Assembly: GCF_963576675.1 (NCBI RefSeq)
Contig: NC_088915.1
Coordinates: 84,267,501 to 84,331,500 of the forward strand
Length of the DNA stretch: 64,000 nucleotides
Origin: Euphorbia lathyris
Lineage: Eukaryota; Streptophyta; Magnoliopsida; Malpighiales; Euphorbiaceae
Reading direction: 5' to 3'
Shown here: one piece after another, positions 46,470-58,230 of the stretch
Numbering within the stretch: position 1 is the stretch's first letter
Layout: every line of letters starts with the position of its first letter
Notes under the pieces: model-generated
Database searches by the model: none
What the model was told of the DNA's origin: nothing
Seen by the model: only the letters and a program-made list of their open reading frames with translations
Position numbers and translations under genes: made by a program

Positions 46470-46659
46470 TTGGTGATGCACCTTTGATGTACTCTTTTCC
46501 CGTTCTTCTGATGCACTCTTTTCCTCGTTTGATACATTTATCGATGCATCTCTCAACAGGGCCGGCTCGGAACTATTCGAGGCTCTAGGCGAGATACGAA
46601 ATATAAACCCGTTATACTCTCTTTTGACGTAGAAATACCTTAGAATTGAAAAAAAAATG

Positions 46660-46722
<63 letters not shown>

Positions 46723-47970
46723 TATAAAATAAAAATTTAATATTTATCTAAAAACTACTCTGGTCTTTTGATATGCAAAATTACTAATTAAATTTTTATA
46801 TTCAATGTGTCCCATTTTCAATAGATAATAAAGTTATTCATTTAATCTTTCTTGAGACATGATAGAACACAAATAATTTTTAACTAATATACCAAATTAA
46901 AAGGAAGTATAAAATAAATTAACAAGATGACAAGTAATTTTGCACTTGTGTATAGGCGTTTCATTTGGATGAAGATCATTAGGGTATGAAAATTAATCAA
47001 GGCTACTTGTGAATTAAAATTTTAATTGTATATAGATGAGAAATTGTAAAGAAATTTAATAGGAAAATTTTGTAATTTATAAGTTACAGAGTATATATAG
47101 CTATTTAAATTTTATTTTTGTATATAGATGAGAAATTGTAAAGAAATTTAATAGAAAAAGTTTGTAATTTATAAGTTACAGGGTATATATAACTATTTTT
47201 TTTTATTGTTTAAGGTTAATTTTTTTTATTTATAAATATTGCAGTTTATTATAAACGGTATATATATATTTATAGATATAGATCTGGATAGAATATATTG
47301 GATTTGGATAGAAAGATGGGGTGACCATTAATTAGTTTTATTTGATTTTTACTTATTCATACTTCCATTTCTTATTTAATATATTAATATTTTTGTTAAT
47401 CTATGATATAATATGATATATTTTTTTCTCCAACTTCTATCCATAACCTATCAAACTAATATATAAGAGGCCCTCATGTTTTGGGGGCCCTAGGCGGTGG
47501 CCTTGGCTGTCTTAAAGGCAAGCCGACCCTATCTCTCAATACACTCTTGTGGATACACTATATTTCATAGAGGAAACCTTTAGGAAAACCTATGGGAAGA
47601 TCTAGGGGGAAACTTTGAAGGAAGAATGTTTTAGGAACTTTTATAGAGGAAACATTTTTCGAGGGAAGACTTTTAGGAAACTTTTTTTTAGGAAAGACTC
47701 TTTAGGAAACCTTTCCTTGGAAAAACTTCTTTGTTTTACTTTTTCTAGTGCACCCTTTTACTTACTGATTCATCTCTCCCGATTTAACTTTTCTGATGCG
47801 CCGTTTTTCCTTCTTGATGTACTTTCATTGATTTACTTTTCATGGTGCATCCTTTGACTCTATGATGCACTTCCCTGGTATACCTTTCTGGGTGCACCCT
47901 TTTACTTCTTGATGCACTTCCCTTGATATACCTTTCGTGATGTACCCTTTTTTCTTCCCGATTCAATAGA
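46470..47970. repeat. Degenerate minisatellite (TGATGCACTTTT type), split by a hAT element
   Basis: Units of about 55 bp with GATGCACTTCCCT, GATATACCTTTC and GTGCACCCTTTTACTTCTT fill 47745-47960. Simpler units lie at 46470-46556 and a TTAGGAAAC-type variant at 47575-47720. The hAT element occupies 46557-47531. The frames at 47615-47966 arise from the repeat. Confidence 0.65.
46557..47531. mobile_element. hAT-like non-autonomous element, 975 bp
   Basis: Ends CAGGGCCGGC and (inverse) TAGGGTCGGC, with an exact 8-bp duplication TCTCTCAA at 46549-46556 and 47532-47539. The right end carries GGGGGCCCTAGGCGG words. An (AT)n tract lies at about 46663-46720. It shares end sequence with the element at 18705-18984. 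Confidence 0.85.
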
Positions 47971-48469
47971 TTATGGAAAGCTATTTAGCTTCTTATAAAG
48001 ATCATGAACGTGGAACAATTACTCAAGATGTAAGACACTTACTAATGATGGAGAACGTGCCTTAGTCGAAAGAAACATAAAAGTTACCATCATCTATAGA
48101 GGACATCACAATGAAAGATAGACCAATCAAGCAACTCATGCAAAAAAAAAAAAAAAAAAAAAAAGTTTAGATTCAACCAATTTATATTTTTAGTTCATGC
48201 TCATAGTTGTAATATTCCGCATTTCAATTCGAGTTCAAGTTCATATTTATATTCTCATTATTTCCTTAGTTAGTATAATTTATATTTTGTTCTCCCCTTA
48301 TTTTATATATTTTGTTCTCCCCTTAATTCATGAACTCAAGAATTTTATGGTATATATTTTTTATAATTATTTGATTTTAAAACTTAGTAGGTGCAATTTA
48401 ATTTGATAGTTTGATAATATTATAATTTTTTAGCACATTCACATTTCATAAAAAGAGTGAAACATTAAT
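47971..48469. other. AT-rich DNA without a recognisable gene
   Basis: Contains a run of about 25 A near 48140-48164 and a short duplication (TATTTTGTTCTCCCCTTA twice near 48282 and 48308). The frame at 48197-48406 has no domain. Confidence 0.45.
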
Positions 48470-48912
48470 ATTATGGTCACATAACTTCAAAATTTGACAT
48501 AAATATCACTTAATTTTGTTATTTACTAACATAAGATTCACTCAACTTTAACTACTGTAATCCAATGATATTCTAAACAACTTTAATTTTTGAACTTTTG
48601 GTTTTAAGGTTATTTAGGCATTGTTTGGTTACAAGCAAGAAAAATGAATGTTTAAACACAAAAATCTCCAAAATAGTGTTTGAAAATAAAAAAATGTGGT
48701 TCAAGGATAAATATGATTTTAAAGAACTTTTATTTATAAGGTTTTCTATTTTGCAGTCGTTAATGATTATTTTGAAATTGTTTACTTTCAAAATGGACCA
48801 TCATGTTAGTAACATATAAAGTTGAGTAACTTTTATGTCGAGTTTTGAAGTTGCACAGTCATAATGTTAAGAAAAGCAAAATTGAGTGGCCACTAGTGCA
48901 ATTTATATCCTT
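48470..48912. mobile_element. Foldback MITE, degenerate 7346 family
   Basis: The sequence follows the same plan: inverted CACTCAACTTTA and GTTGAGTGGCC blocks around TAGGCATTGTTTGGTTA. The ends are decayed. Confidence 0.5.
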
Positions 48913-49534
48913 TTAATGACTTGAGGCCCTTACGAGTAAAACTATGTTTAATTAGTTATCACAAAATTAGATTGGACACGTACGAACTTAGCTATATGGT
49001 TATTGGGTAGAATGGAATTAGCCTTCACGAGTGCGATCTTAAATCTAAAGTTTACTAGATGATGCAATTTTAAATCTAATTATTGAATTTTTTTTCCCGT
49101 TAATAGAATATTCGAATTTCAAGCCTGTGAACATAATGTTGAAGGTTAGAGATAGTCTGAACATGAAATTACATGGGTTTCATTATTTATTTTTTATTAA
49201 TAATGTTTAAAATTGCACCATATGATAAATTACGTTTCTACTATTTTATACGTAAAAGTAAATCATCTCTCGTACAATAATGCTAGTGTTAAATTTGTAT
49301 AAGATTTATGTGGTCTATTAAATATATACAGGAAGAAAAAAAATTAGAAAGAAAAAAAAAATTGTATTAAAGTAAAAATAAAATAATTTAAATAATATAA
49401 AGTAACTTAGAGATTTTTCTTTTATGGATGAATATGGAGTAAAATTGTCGAAGAATACATATTTTCTGTAACCGAGTTTTATATTTAAAGCTGAATTTTC
49501 TATTTATTAATAACTTTATAAGTAGATCAATTAT
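48913..49534. other. AT-rich DNA without a recognisable gene
   Basis: I see no repeat pair, coding frame or RNA gene in this stretch. Confidence 0.45.
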
Positions 49535-49664
49535 GGTTGATTTGAGTGGTTAAATGCTTTAAGGAATGGTAGCTAGATCTCGACTTCGAGTCTTAGCATA
49601 CGCATAACGCTTCATTTGGAAGAAGATCTCGAATCGAGAAATTGGATAAACTATAAAAAAAAAA
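49535..49664 (+). mobile_element. tRNA-derived SINE, copy 2
   Basis: Box-A-like GGTTGATTTGAGTGG, box-B-like CTTCGAGTCTTAG, a body with GGAAGAAGATCTCGAATCG, and an A tail of ten. Confidence 0.72.
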
Positions 49665-50592
49665 GGATAAGATACCAAAATAGGCCTAAGGTTTTTGGGG
49701 AAGTATCAATTTAGGCTCAACCTTCAAAATAGCATCAATATAGGCTTAACGTTTACAACATAATATCAATTTAGGCTTAACGTTTACAATATAGCATCAA
49801 TTTAGGCCTCACGTACAAAATATCACCAATATAGGCTTGACGTTTATAAAATCATATGAATTTAAGCTTAACGTTTACAAAATATATCCAATTTAAGCTA
49901 AACATTATAATTAAATTAATCATATTATATTATTTCCCTATTAATTTTATATGTTATCTTTTTATTTAGTTTTATATTCCTATTTATTATAATACAATTA
50001 ATTAGTATTCTTGCCCATTAAGATTTTATGTTTGTTTTTCATCAATGATTTCATGACTACTAAATTTCATTGCTCATATAATATATATGCAAACTAAAAG
50101 TAATTGAATATCCACAATATTTCGAACACTAGTTAAAATAATATTGATAGATGTCAGTGTTCGAAATATTATGGATATTCAATTACTTTTAGTTTACATA
50201 AATTACATGAGCCATGTAATTTAGGAGTCATGGAATGGTTGATGAAAAGATAACATATAAAGTTAAATAGGAAAAGAATATAATATGGTTAATTTAATTA
50301 TGACGTTTAGTTTAAATTATATAATAAAAAGATAACATAAAAAGTTAATAGGAAAAGAATAAAATATGGTTAATTTAATTGTGACTTTTAGCTTAAATTG
50401 GATATATTTTGTAAACGTTAAGCCTATATTGGTGCTATTTTGTACGTGAGGCCTAAATTGATGCTATATTATAAACGTTAAGCCTAAATTGATATTATGT
50501 TGTAAACGTTAAGCCTATATTGGTGTTATTTTGAACGCTGAGCCTAAATTAGTACTTCCCCAAAAACCTTAGACCTATTTTGGTACCTTATC
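49665..50592. mobile_element. Long foldback element with internal subrepeats
   Basis: GGATAAGATACCAAAATAGG at the left and its inverse at the right bound arms of about 250 bp. Each arm repeats a phrase of about 30 bp (TAGGCTTAACGTTTACAA type) four to five times. Near 50105-50195 a second inverted repeat (GAATATCCACAATATTTCG and its inverse) sits in the centre. No coding sequence. Confidence 0.75.
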
Positions 50593-50639
50593 CCCGAAAA
50601 AAAATAATTGATAAATAATTCAAGATATCAAAATTAAAA

Positions 50640-50940
50640 AATTAAATATTTGATCAAACCGTTAAGGTGCTTGAGGCGCTTACTCTTCTGAACGGTCTGA
50701 AGTGGATCGTCTATCTTCGCTTGCAGAATGTGGAATTCCAATCTGATCATGTTCACAATTACTGTACTGATAGCTCTGAATTTAGAGAACTAATCCAAGA
50801 TTGTAAGAGTTTTTTATTCCGTCGCCTGGTATTTGGATGTCTTTTTGTTCTCGATTCGTGAATACTTTAGTTAGAAGTACTTGTTCTAATCCTAATCCTT
50901 TTATTTCATTTATTATTCCGAATTTGTTGATGTTTGTAAA
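50640..50940 (+). pseudogene. LINE ORF2 RNase H tail fragment
   Basis: The frame from about 50667 reads LNGLKWIVYLRLQNVEFQSD, followed by a region like the last third of a plant LINE RNase H. It then enters an AT-rich tail ending AAATAAAAAAATGGG. It is short, lacks the N-terminal part and has lost several conserved positions. Confidence 0.55.
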
Positions 50941-50950
50941 ATAAAAAAAT

Positions 50951-51386
50951 GGGTAAATTTCAAATAAAACCTCTATGGTTTCACTAATTTTATCAGGACC
51001 GTGGTTTACTTTTTAGCAAAATAAAGACTTTTTCGATTGATACTATTAAAATCACCCTTGACGACTTCAAAAATGACATATTTTAAGAACTACTAATATT
51101 CTAAGCAACTTTAATTCTTCAACTTTTTTATTTCGAGATTATTTAGATAATGTTTGGTAAAGAAAGAGAAAGTTAATGTTTAGAGAGAGAAAGTTCCAAA
51201 AAAAGATGATTTTCTCAAATCGAAAATGTAGTTCCATAGAAAATATGACATTTAACAACTTTAATTCTTGAAAATTTTCATTTTCAAGTCGTTAAAGATA
51301 GTTTTAATAGCATTATTAAAAGTGTGAAACCTCAATCCTCGTTTTGACAAAAAGTAAACCACAGGGGATTTATTTGAAATTTACCC
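50951..51386. mobile_element. Foldback MITE, 436 bp
   Basis: GGGTAAATTTCAAATAAA at the left and its inverse at the right, with GGTTTACTTTTT / AAAAAGTAAACCAC inside the arms. The middle resembles the centre of the 7346 family (AGATAATGTTTGGTAAAG). Confidence 0.7.
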
Positions 51387-51975
51387 TAAAAAAATTAATC
51401 CTCCACACAAAAAAAAAAAATTTTGATCAACAAAAAAAATATTAGAACCTCAAAATGTTTTTTTTTTTTCATAATCAAAGTATAAACTAATGGGCCTTGT
51501 TAAGTTTGACACAATTACATTCAAAACTCTACCGTTCATCATGGGCCTTTTACAAGGTGATGCAGAAATCCTCCAAATAAGTTGGGCCCCCATTTATTAA
51601 AAGCTATCAAAATATAAGAATAACATATGTACAGTATGTATTCACTTGGATCCTAAATAACTAAATGAATTTGGTCATTAACGTTAGATCGAAGCTTATT
51701 AGAATCCTAGAACAGAGATTCAAAGCATAATAAAACTAAGATCCTGTTTAGTTTATCTACTATTTACTATTGTTATTTGCTATTGGAAAAAACTAATTTT
51801 CAAAGCCAAACATCAACTCCTTAATCACATACCTAAAACTCCCATTTCAATATTATAATATTCTACTATTAATTAATTCATATAAATGCTCCTTAATTAA
51901 GTTTTATATAATTTTTTTTATTACATTAATGCAATCATGAAAAGTAATATTAGTTATAATAATATATTGTTTTGT
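51387..51975. other. AT-rich DNA without a recognisable gene
   Basis: A GATCCTGTTTAGTTTATCTACTATT phrase near 51730 resembles a MITE end but has no partner. Nothing else is visible. Confidence 0.4.
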
Positions 51976-52060
51976 TTTTTTATAGTTTGTCTGATTTCTC
52001 GGTTCGAGACTTGTTAGACACACCTTTAGATGGATCCTCTTCCAATTTAATTAAAAATAT
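51976..52060 (-). mobile_element. SINE, partial copy
   Basis: The same 3' body as copy 1 (TTTGTCTGATTTCTCGGTTCGAG on the plus strand, then GGATCCTCTTCCAATT). The promoter half is missing. Confidence 0.6.
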
Positions 52061-52161
52061 ATAATCAAATTTATAATAATATAATAATTTTAATTTATAT
52101 AATAATTAATCTATTTTTCATATAATATTTTATTCTATGTGGTGTTTATAATTCATGGATC

Positions 52162-52167
<6 letters not shown>

Positions 52168-52220
<53 letters not shown>
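52168..52220. repeat. (AT)n microsatellite
   Basis: About 53 bp of alternating A and T. Confidence 0.95.
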
Positions 52221-52223
<3 letters not shown>

Positions 52224-52372
52224 CAAATATTTGAATAAATTATTATAAATAAAATAGTAAATTTACCTATCTACTATAAATTAGTTTTAGTGTTTAATAA
52301 TATTCGATAAATTAATATATTCAAAAAACAAATAGTGTAATATTTAACTATTTTTTACTAAACCAATTAATG

Positions 52373-52528
52373 TTGGTTTGAGTGGTAAAAGACCTAAAGT
52401 CATTTAAATAAGAAATCTTGAGTTCGAGTCTTGATGTACGAAGAAAACTTTAATTGGAAGATGATCCACCTAAAGATATCTGACGAACCTCGAATCAAAA
52501 AATCCGATAAATTATACATTTTTTTTTA
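52373..52528 (+). mobile_element. tRNA-derived SINE, copy 3
   Basis: TTGGTTTGAGTGGTAAAAG (box A), GAGTTCGAGTC (box B) about 50 nt later, GGAAGATGATCCACCTAAAG, CCTCGAATCAAAAAATCCG and a terminal tract. It is the clearest copy of the family. Confidence 0.75.
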
Positions 52529-53086
52529 CTAAAATAGTATGTACTAAAATTAATTAGTAATTAATTTACAAAAAAAAAATGAATTTTATTGATTAAGTTA
52601 AAAACAATTAATGACTATTTAACTTATGCTTCATTTAATCAATTATTGATCAATACATTAGAAATTTAATAGTGCATGTATAAAAAACACCGCATAAAAT
52701 AAATATTATATAAAATAAATATTAAAATTAAAATACTAAATTATCCTAAAATTGATTATCTATTTTTAATTAAAAATACACTAAATAATAATATAATTTT
52801 ATTACTAATATTATTTTTCATGCTCGTATTAATATTATAAATAAAATTATATAAAATTTAATTCAACATGTATGAAAGTTAATTAGTAATAGAAGAATAA
52901 ACTTGACATTCTAATGACCACAATAACTGCTTCACAAATTTGTCTTTGTTCATGGTTAAAAGAATTAAACATTTTGACATGTTTTAAGCAAAGATTCAAT
53001 ATATCATAATATAGTTCTTCCCGAATCAACCTATTTCGAAATGTGGTAGATTGTAATTTGACAGTGAATAACCAATACAGGATCAG
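52529..53086. other. AT-rich DNA without a recognisable gene
   Basis: The frame at 52883-53092 on the minus strand has no domain and runs into the next MITE. Confidence 0.45.
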
Positions 53087-53659
53087 GAGCAATTTTACTC
53101 AAACGTCTAAAATGATGTAATTTTATCCCTAATGTTGAAAGCCAAGATCAATTTTATCTCTAACGTTGATAAATTGGGTCAATTTGAGAAATAATTTATC
53201 ATTGTCTTTTCGGTCATGAATCTTGTCATTTACACTTCACATGTGCGTCATTTTATCAGTAACAAATCCTAAACATATGTTGGGATGTGAAAAAATAAAA
53301 AAATAAAAAATATACCGTCTTTTGTGCGAATTAGACAACAAAAAATTCAACAAATTCACCGAATTTATAAATATTAATCTCCAATTCTATTATTAAATTA
53401 GAAAAAATATGAATTCATTTTTTTAGAACGAATTGATATGCAGTTGATGCAAAATAAGGAACAAAACTATTTTAATAGTGTCTGAAATGGACCCAAATTA
53501 TCAACGTTAGGGGTAAAATTGCTCTTGGCTACAAGCGTTAGGGGTAAAATTGCTCTTGGCTACAAGCGTTAGGGGTAAAATTGCACCATTTTAGACGTTA
53601 GGGGTAAAATTACTCTGGACTCAAAACATTAGGGGTATATTTGCACCTTAACCCTTATT
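53087..53659. mobile_element. Mutator-like MITE, left end missing
   Basis: The same family as 58433-59010. The right end is complete (GGGGTATATTTGCACCTTAACCC), but the left starts about 30 bp inside the family consensus at CAGGATCAGGAGCAATTTTA. The right arm has an expanded tandem of GTTAGGGGTAAAATTGCTC, with one 37-bp unit (GCTCTTGGCTACAAGC) repeated. Confidence 0.7.
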
Positions 53660-54176
53660 ATATTTTCTAGTTCTAACAAAACATAATTGCGTATGTGCGT
53701 TGTCAAGATAAATTTTAGCGAGATTAAATTTTGCCTTATTTCGTGTTCAATATCTTCTGTGAAATTTTAGAAAAAGGATTGAAAAAGCTTATTTGATATG
53801 TAAGAGAACAAAAAAAAAATTACTATTATGAAAATCTTATGCATTTGATATGCAGAAGCGATAAAAACACAATATTTTAGGGTACTCCTGGAATAATACT
53901 TCCGACCAATCAATTTACTTTTCTTTCCACCAATTATACTCATGTAGTGGTATTGAAATCGATTTTTTATTAGTCGGAAGTATTACTCCCAGAATGATGT
54001 ATAATTTCTCCCATTAATAGACGTATTTATTAAAAAAAATTGGGTCATTTTACAAAATTAAGTAACATGCATAATATAATACTCTAGAGTTTGGATAAGG
54101 TAAGAAATTCTTCCAAAATACATGCCTTTTATATTTTATTTTTTAAAATCTCAAACCCATTTAGTAAAGAATTGTA
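53660..54176. other. AT-rich DNA with a small inverted repeat
   Basis: Near 53880-53990, ACTCCTGGAATAATACTTCCGACCAA and an inverted TTAGTCGGAAGTATTACTCC form a short foldback. It may be a small MITE. No gene. Confidence 0.4.
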
Positions 54177-54184
54177 CATACATA

Positions 54185-55111
54185 CAGGGGCAGATACAGG
54201 AAGAGCCTGGGGGTCCGGGCCCCCCGGCTGCCGGAATCACGATGAGCACGAGTAGTTTCGGTCCCACTGTCTTCACAAAATTTGAGGTTATGATGGTCCC
54301 GGCCTCTTGTCTCCAAGAAATTTAGATCTGGTGCTGAATCTGGTCCTGTTAGGCTCTCTCTAAATTCAAAATTCAAATTTTTGTTTCCTGATAGCCTCTC
54401 TAAATCCAAAATTCTAAGTTTTTTTGTTTGTTAGGCATTCTCTAAATCTAAAATTCTAATTTTTTTTAGCCTGTTAGGCCATCTCTAAATCTAAAATTCT
54501 AATTTTTTTGACCTGTTATGCCCTCTTTAAATCCAAATTTCCAATATTTTTTAGCATATTAGGCTGTCTAAATTCGATTTTTTATTAGACACAATTTTTT
54601 TTTACATGTTAAGAATCTTAAACACAATGTAGCTCAATTTTGAGTAAGTTTACATTGGTACTTAAAAATTGGTTCTCGACCACTTAGATTATAACAGGTA
54701 TATATACGAACAAAATTGAACAAGTTCGATTTAGCAAAAAAAAAAAAAAAAAAAATTTACACATCACATGTAAAATCGGCCCCCCTGTCATGGAACCGAT
54801 TGAACTAAAAGCTCGAACTGATAGTTAAGACCCAATCATATATCTTATATTAATCTCCGACACACCCCCACACGCAAATGCCCATTGGGCTTACAGCGTG
54901 CACAACACAGGCCCATCCCGCCATGTCTTATTTAATTCCACAAATTAATGAGGTTGCCGTGACTCGAACCCTCGACCGTTTAGTCCTAGAGGCTTTGATA
55001 CCATGTCATGGAACCGATTGAACTAAAAGCCCGAACTGATAGTTAAGGTCCAATCATATATCTTATATTAATCTCCGACACCCCAACCAAACGATCATGT
55101 ATTCGCCACTA
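54185..55111. mobile_element. hAT element with a nested TRIM
   Basis: Ends CAGGGGCAGATAC and (inverse) TAGTGGCGAATAC, with an exact 8-bp duplication CATACATA at 54177-54184 and 55112-55119. The interior repeats TCTCTAAATCNAAAATTC four times (54355-54540). The TRIM at 54786-55080 lies near the right end. Confidence 0.82.
54786..55080 (-). mobile_element. TRIM retrotransposon, 295 bp, with 77-bp LTRs
   Basis: The 77-bp terminal repeats at 54786-54862 and 55004-55080 run TGTCGGAG...CATGACA on the minus strand and differ at about three positions. Directly next to the 5' LTR, on the minus strand, TGGTATCAAAGCC (55003 to 54991) matches the initiator-Met PBS type. A G-rich tract (GTGTGGGGGTG) precedes the 3' LTR. 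The internal DNA is 141 bp and non-coding. CCCC flanks both sides, giving at least a 4-bp duplication. Confidence 0.85.
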
Positions 55112-55207
55112 CATACATAAGTTTGCGAGCATCTTTTTACATATCGTTTGCAACCATCCATTGCATTAGCATTATCTTATGTACTTGTGCATGATTAAGT
55201 ATAATAT

Positions 55208-55894
55208 TAAGGGTATGTTTGGTAAGACGTAATGGACTTCGTAATGGAATGCCCATTACATCAAAAGCCCATTACTATGTTTGGATGCAATTTTTAATTT
55301 TATTGGAATGTAATGAGAAAACCATAAGTTACATTTTGTTCAATAAAGCTTGTAATCCCCATTACATAGAAAAATGAGTTGAATTCTCATTACATCCAAA
55401 ACATCTAATCCTAATTGTTACTCTCAAAGCTTCTCTAACCTCTCATTTATCAAATTTCACACCTCAATCTAACCTCTTATCATTCTCAAAAATGCAAAAA
55501 GTAGAAAAACGTGAAAATTTAAAAACGAGAAAAAAGTAATTTTTTTTATATATATGCACTAATTAAATTGATTTCAGCTAATCTAATTTTGTATTTGTAT
55601 TTGATTTTGATTTTGATTTTGATTTTTTTTTTTTTTTGCATTTTTCGTGTTTTTTGTTTTTCGCTTCATCTCATTTTTCACGTTATCATGTTTTTCGTGA
55701 ATTTTAATTGTGCAAATAAAATTTTATGATTATATTTATTTAGGCAAACATAAATATTGTACTGGTAATTACATTTCTTCAATTTCTTTTTATTTAACCA
55801 TCAAACAAACATGGTAATGGAATCACTATTCCATTCCATTCCATTACAAGTTTGATTACATTACATTGCATTACGGCATACCAAACGGACCCTA
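55208..55894. mobile_element. Foldback MITE rich in TAATGGAATG
   Basis: TAAGGGTATGTTTGGTA at the left and the inverse of TTAGGGTCCGTTTGGTATG at the right bound the element. CCCATTACA and TTCCATTACAAG words in the arms pair. The target duplication is unclear. Confidence 0.6.
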
Positions 55895-56292
55895 AGATTA
55901 TTATGTTCATGATAGAAAAAATTGTTCTGGCTAGACAGATGAATAGAAAATTTAAACAGACGCCATAAGGCCTCAGTAGGAGAGATATCCAATTTCATCT
56001 TTTTCGACATGCAAAGTGCTTTGGTTGTTCGTTATCTTAGTGATTTTTTTTTTTTTTTTTTATAATTGCATGTATTATATTTGTTCCATTAGTTATATAT
56101 TTGAAGAGGTATTTAACCATAGTAATGGAGCCGGGATTTCAAATCTGAGAGGCTAATTTTAACCCTATAGATCGGATTAATTTTGTAGAGTCCAGTCCGT
56201 TAGGGTTGGGTAATTTTTTTTTTAACTTCCAACATGATTTAGTGTGTTGACTAAAAATTTAAAAGTGTCTAACGTGAAAACGCTTAGACACA

Positions 56293-56884
56293 CAGTAAAA
56301 CCTCTATATAGGAATACTCTATATAGGAATAACCTCTATTTTGTTATAAAAAAAATCCGGTTCCAACTTGGGCCAGTTATAAATAGGAATAACCTCTCAA
56401 ACGTTATTTGTTATACACTTTTCAAGTCCCACCTTTAGAAATTATGCCTCCATATAGTAATAATTATATATTTATATGTATATATTAAGAATTCAAACTA
56501 AATCATAAAATATTAAAAAAAAAACTATTGAAATTATATATGAGTTGGAAACCCAACTACAACTTGAAATTATAAATATTTAGTATTCTCATTGATGTTT
56601 ACATTTTTCCCATAAAACTCCTTCAATTATCTATATATTGAAAACCTAAACTCTAAATTGAAATTCTAAATATTTAATTTATTCCATTAATGTCTATTGT
56701 TATACATTATATATAAACCATGCATGCCTATGAGAATCTTAACCAATTTCAAGTGGTATTATTTAAAATTTAAAATTATATGTGTTGAGAAATTTTATTA
56801 TACCAAACTCTATTTAGTAATAACCTCCCAATAGTTATACAAATAGTCTGGTCCCAAATGTATTTTTATATAGAGGTTTTACTG
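56293..56884. mobile_element. pogo/Emigrant-like MITE
   Basis: CAGTAAAACCTCTATATA at the left and its inverse TATATAGAGGTTTTACTG at the right match the Emigrant-type terminus of plant pogo MITEs. TA follows the right end and CA (decayed TA) precedes the left. The arms share GGTTCCAACTTGGGCC / GGTCCCAAATG and TAATAACCTC blocks. The frame at 56244-56438 lies mostly inside it. Confidence 0.75.
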
Positions 56885-57361
56885 TATTTAATTTTATATA
56901 AGTTTAACGCTAGTTTCTTAAATTAAAACCCCTAAACAAGTATATTATTTTTTATTAATTAATTTTGATCATTGGAAAAAATTAAAAATTAAATAATAAT
57001 GATGATGAAAAAAGATAACTAAATTAGGTAATAACATTGACATTTTAATTTAAGAAAAAAATAATTAGATAAAAATAATGAGGAAAAAAAATAAAATTTA
57101 ATATTCACATTTTGATTTAAAGAGGATTTAAGGGAAAAAATTATAATCCGATAAAAAAAATTTTGATTTAAGAGAAAAAACTATAATGGGATAAAATTAT
57201 AATTGGATAGACACACATTTTGAGAATTTAAGGAAAAAAATCATAATGGGAAAAAAAGAGAAATGACACACATTTTGGGGATTTAAGAAAAAAAATCAAA
57301 ATGAGGATTGACAAGTTCAAACTTGAAACCCTCTTAAAAGTGGAAGAGCCTTAACCGCTAC
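56885..57361. other. AT-rich DNA with short tandem phrases
   Basis: 57110-57300 repeats GATTTAAG-GAAAAAA-TATAATGGGA about four times with variation. No gene. Confidence 0.45.
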
Positions 57362-57364
57362 TTA

Positions 57365-57902
57365 GGCCATCTCCAACCCATTACGTTATCTCTATCTCTA
57401 TTTTCTATTTTCTAAACATCAAATCTTATTTTTTCTCCAATCCACTACACCATTTATTACACTAAAAATAATATTCTCCACTTTATTCTATTTTACATAA
57501 CACTTTTATTATTTTTTTACATATATTATTATTATCATCAATAATCTATATTAAAAAAATTAATTCAAAAATTAATCAAAAAATAAAAAACAATATTATT
57601 TAATTTTAAATCATTAATAATGTATTTAACTATAAAATATAAAATGAAAAAATATTAAATAACATTTAACTAAATTAAATAATTCATAAAACGTAATTTG
57701 AATTAAAATAATAAATAATTATATTTATATTAAATTATTGATTTCCACCAAAATAAATTTTGGTGGAAAGCAAAATCAACCAAAATTGTTTGATTTTGCA
57801 TTTCTATGCCAAAATGGCATAGAAATTTAGTGGTGGTTGGAGAAGCCAACCACCACTAAAAAGACATTTCCAACCCTCATTTGGTGAGGGTTGGAGATGC
57901 TC
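57365..57902. mobile_element. Tourist-like (PIF/Harbinger) MITE
   Basis: GGCCATCTCCAACCC at the left and the inverse GGGTTGGAGATGCTC at the right, with a TTA duplication at 57362-57364 and 57903-57905. The arms near the right end form a second hairpin (GGTGGTTGG / CCAACCACC). Confidence 0.75.
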
Positions 57903-58017
57903 TTAGACCATCTATGTCATCTTAATTTTGTGTTACATATTCACGTCTTATATTATAAGTATTAATTTAATTTTCTTAGGAACCCACTCAAGACTGAAGT
58001 ACTGTTCTTTAGGGGTG

Positions 58018-58230
58018 GTGTCGGAGATTGGGGGGACTCCAGCCCTCGAGCTTCGGGCTGTCTCCGCCCTGTTTTACAATAACGAATAACAACAGGCTTC
58101 AACATTTACATGAGCTTGATATTGTACAATTAAATCTCGATTATGCAGAACAAAACAATATGGTATCACACACCTTGAAACACATCTCTAACCAACTTGG
58201 TCCATATTAGGAGATGGAAATTCGACACTA
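58018..58230. other. Possible LTR or TRIM remnant
   Basis: Begins TGTCGGAGATTGGGGGG and ends AATTCGACA. Inside, ATGGTATCACACACC near 58158 resembles an initiator-Met primer site. A GC-rich hairpin (AGCCCTCGAGCTTCGGGCT) lies at 58048-58066. The evidence is too thin for a firm call, and the frame at 58028-58210 is not a gene. Confidence 0.3.

Noticed and set aside
49535..49664. Box A and box B hits considered as functional tRNA genes (also at 41597 and 52373)
   Set aside because: No acceptor or anticodon stems. The copies share a non-tRNA body and an A/T tail, as SINEs do.
54989..55003. tRNA-like sequence near an initiator-Met match
   Set aside because: It is a primer binding site abutting a TRIM LTR. 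No cloverleaf can be formed around it.
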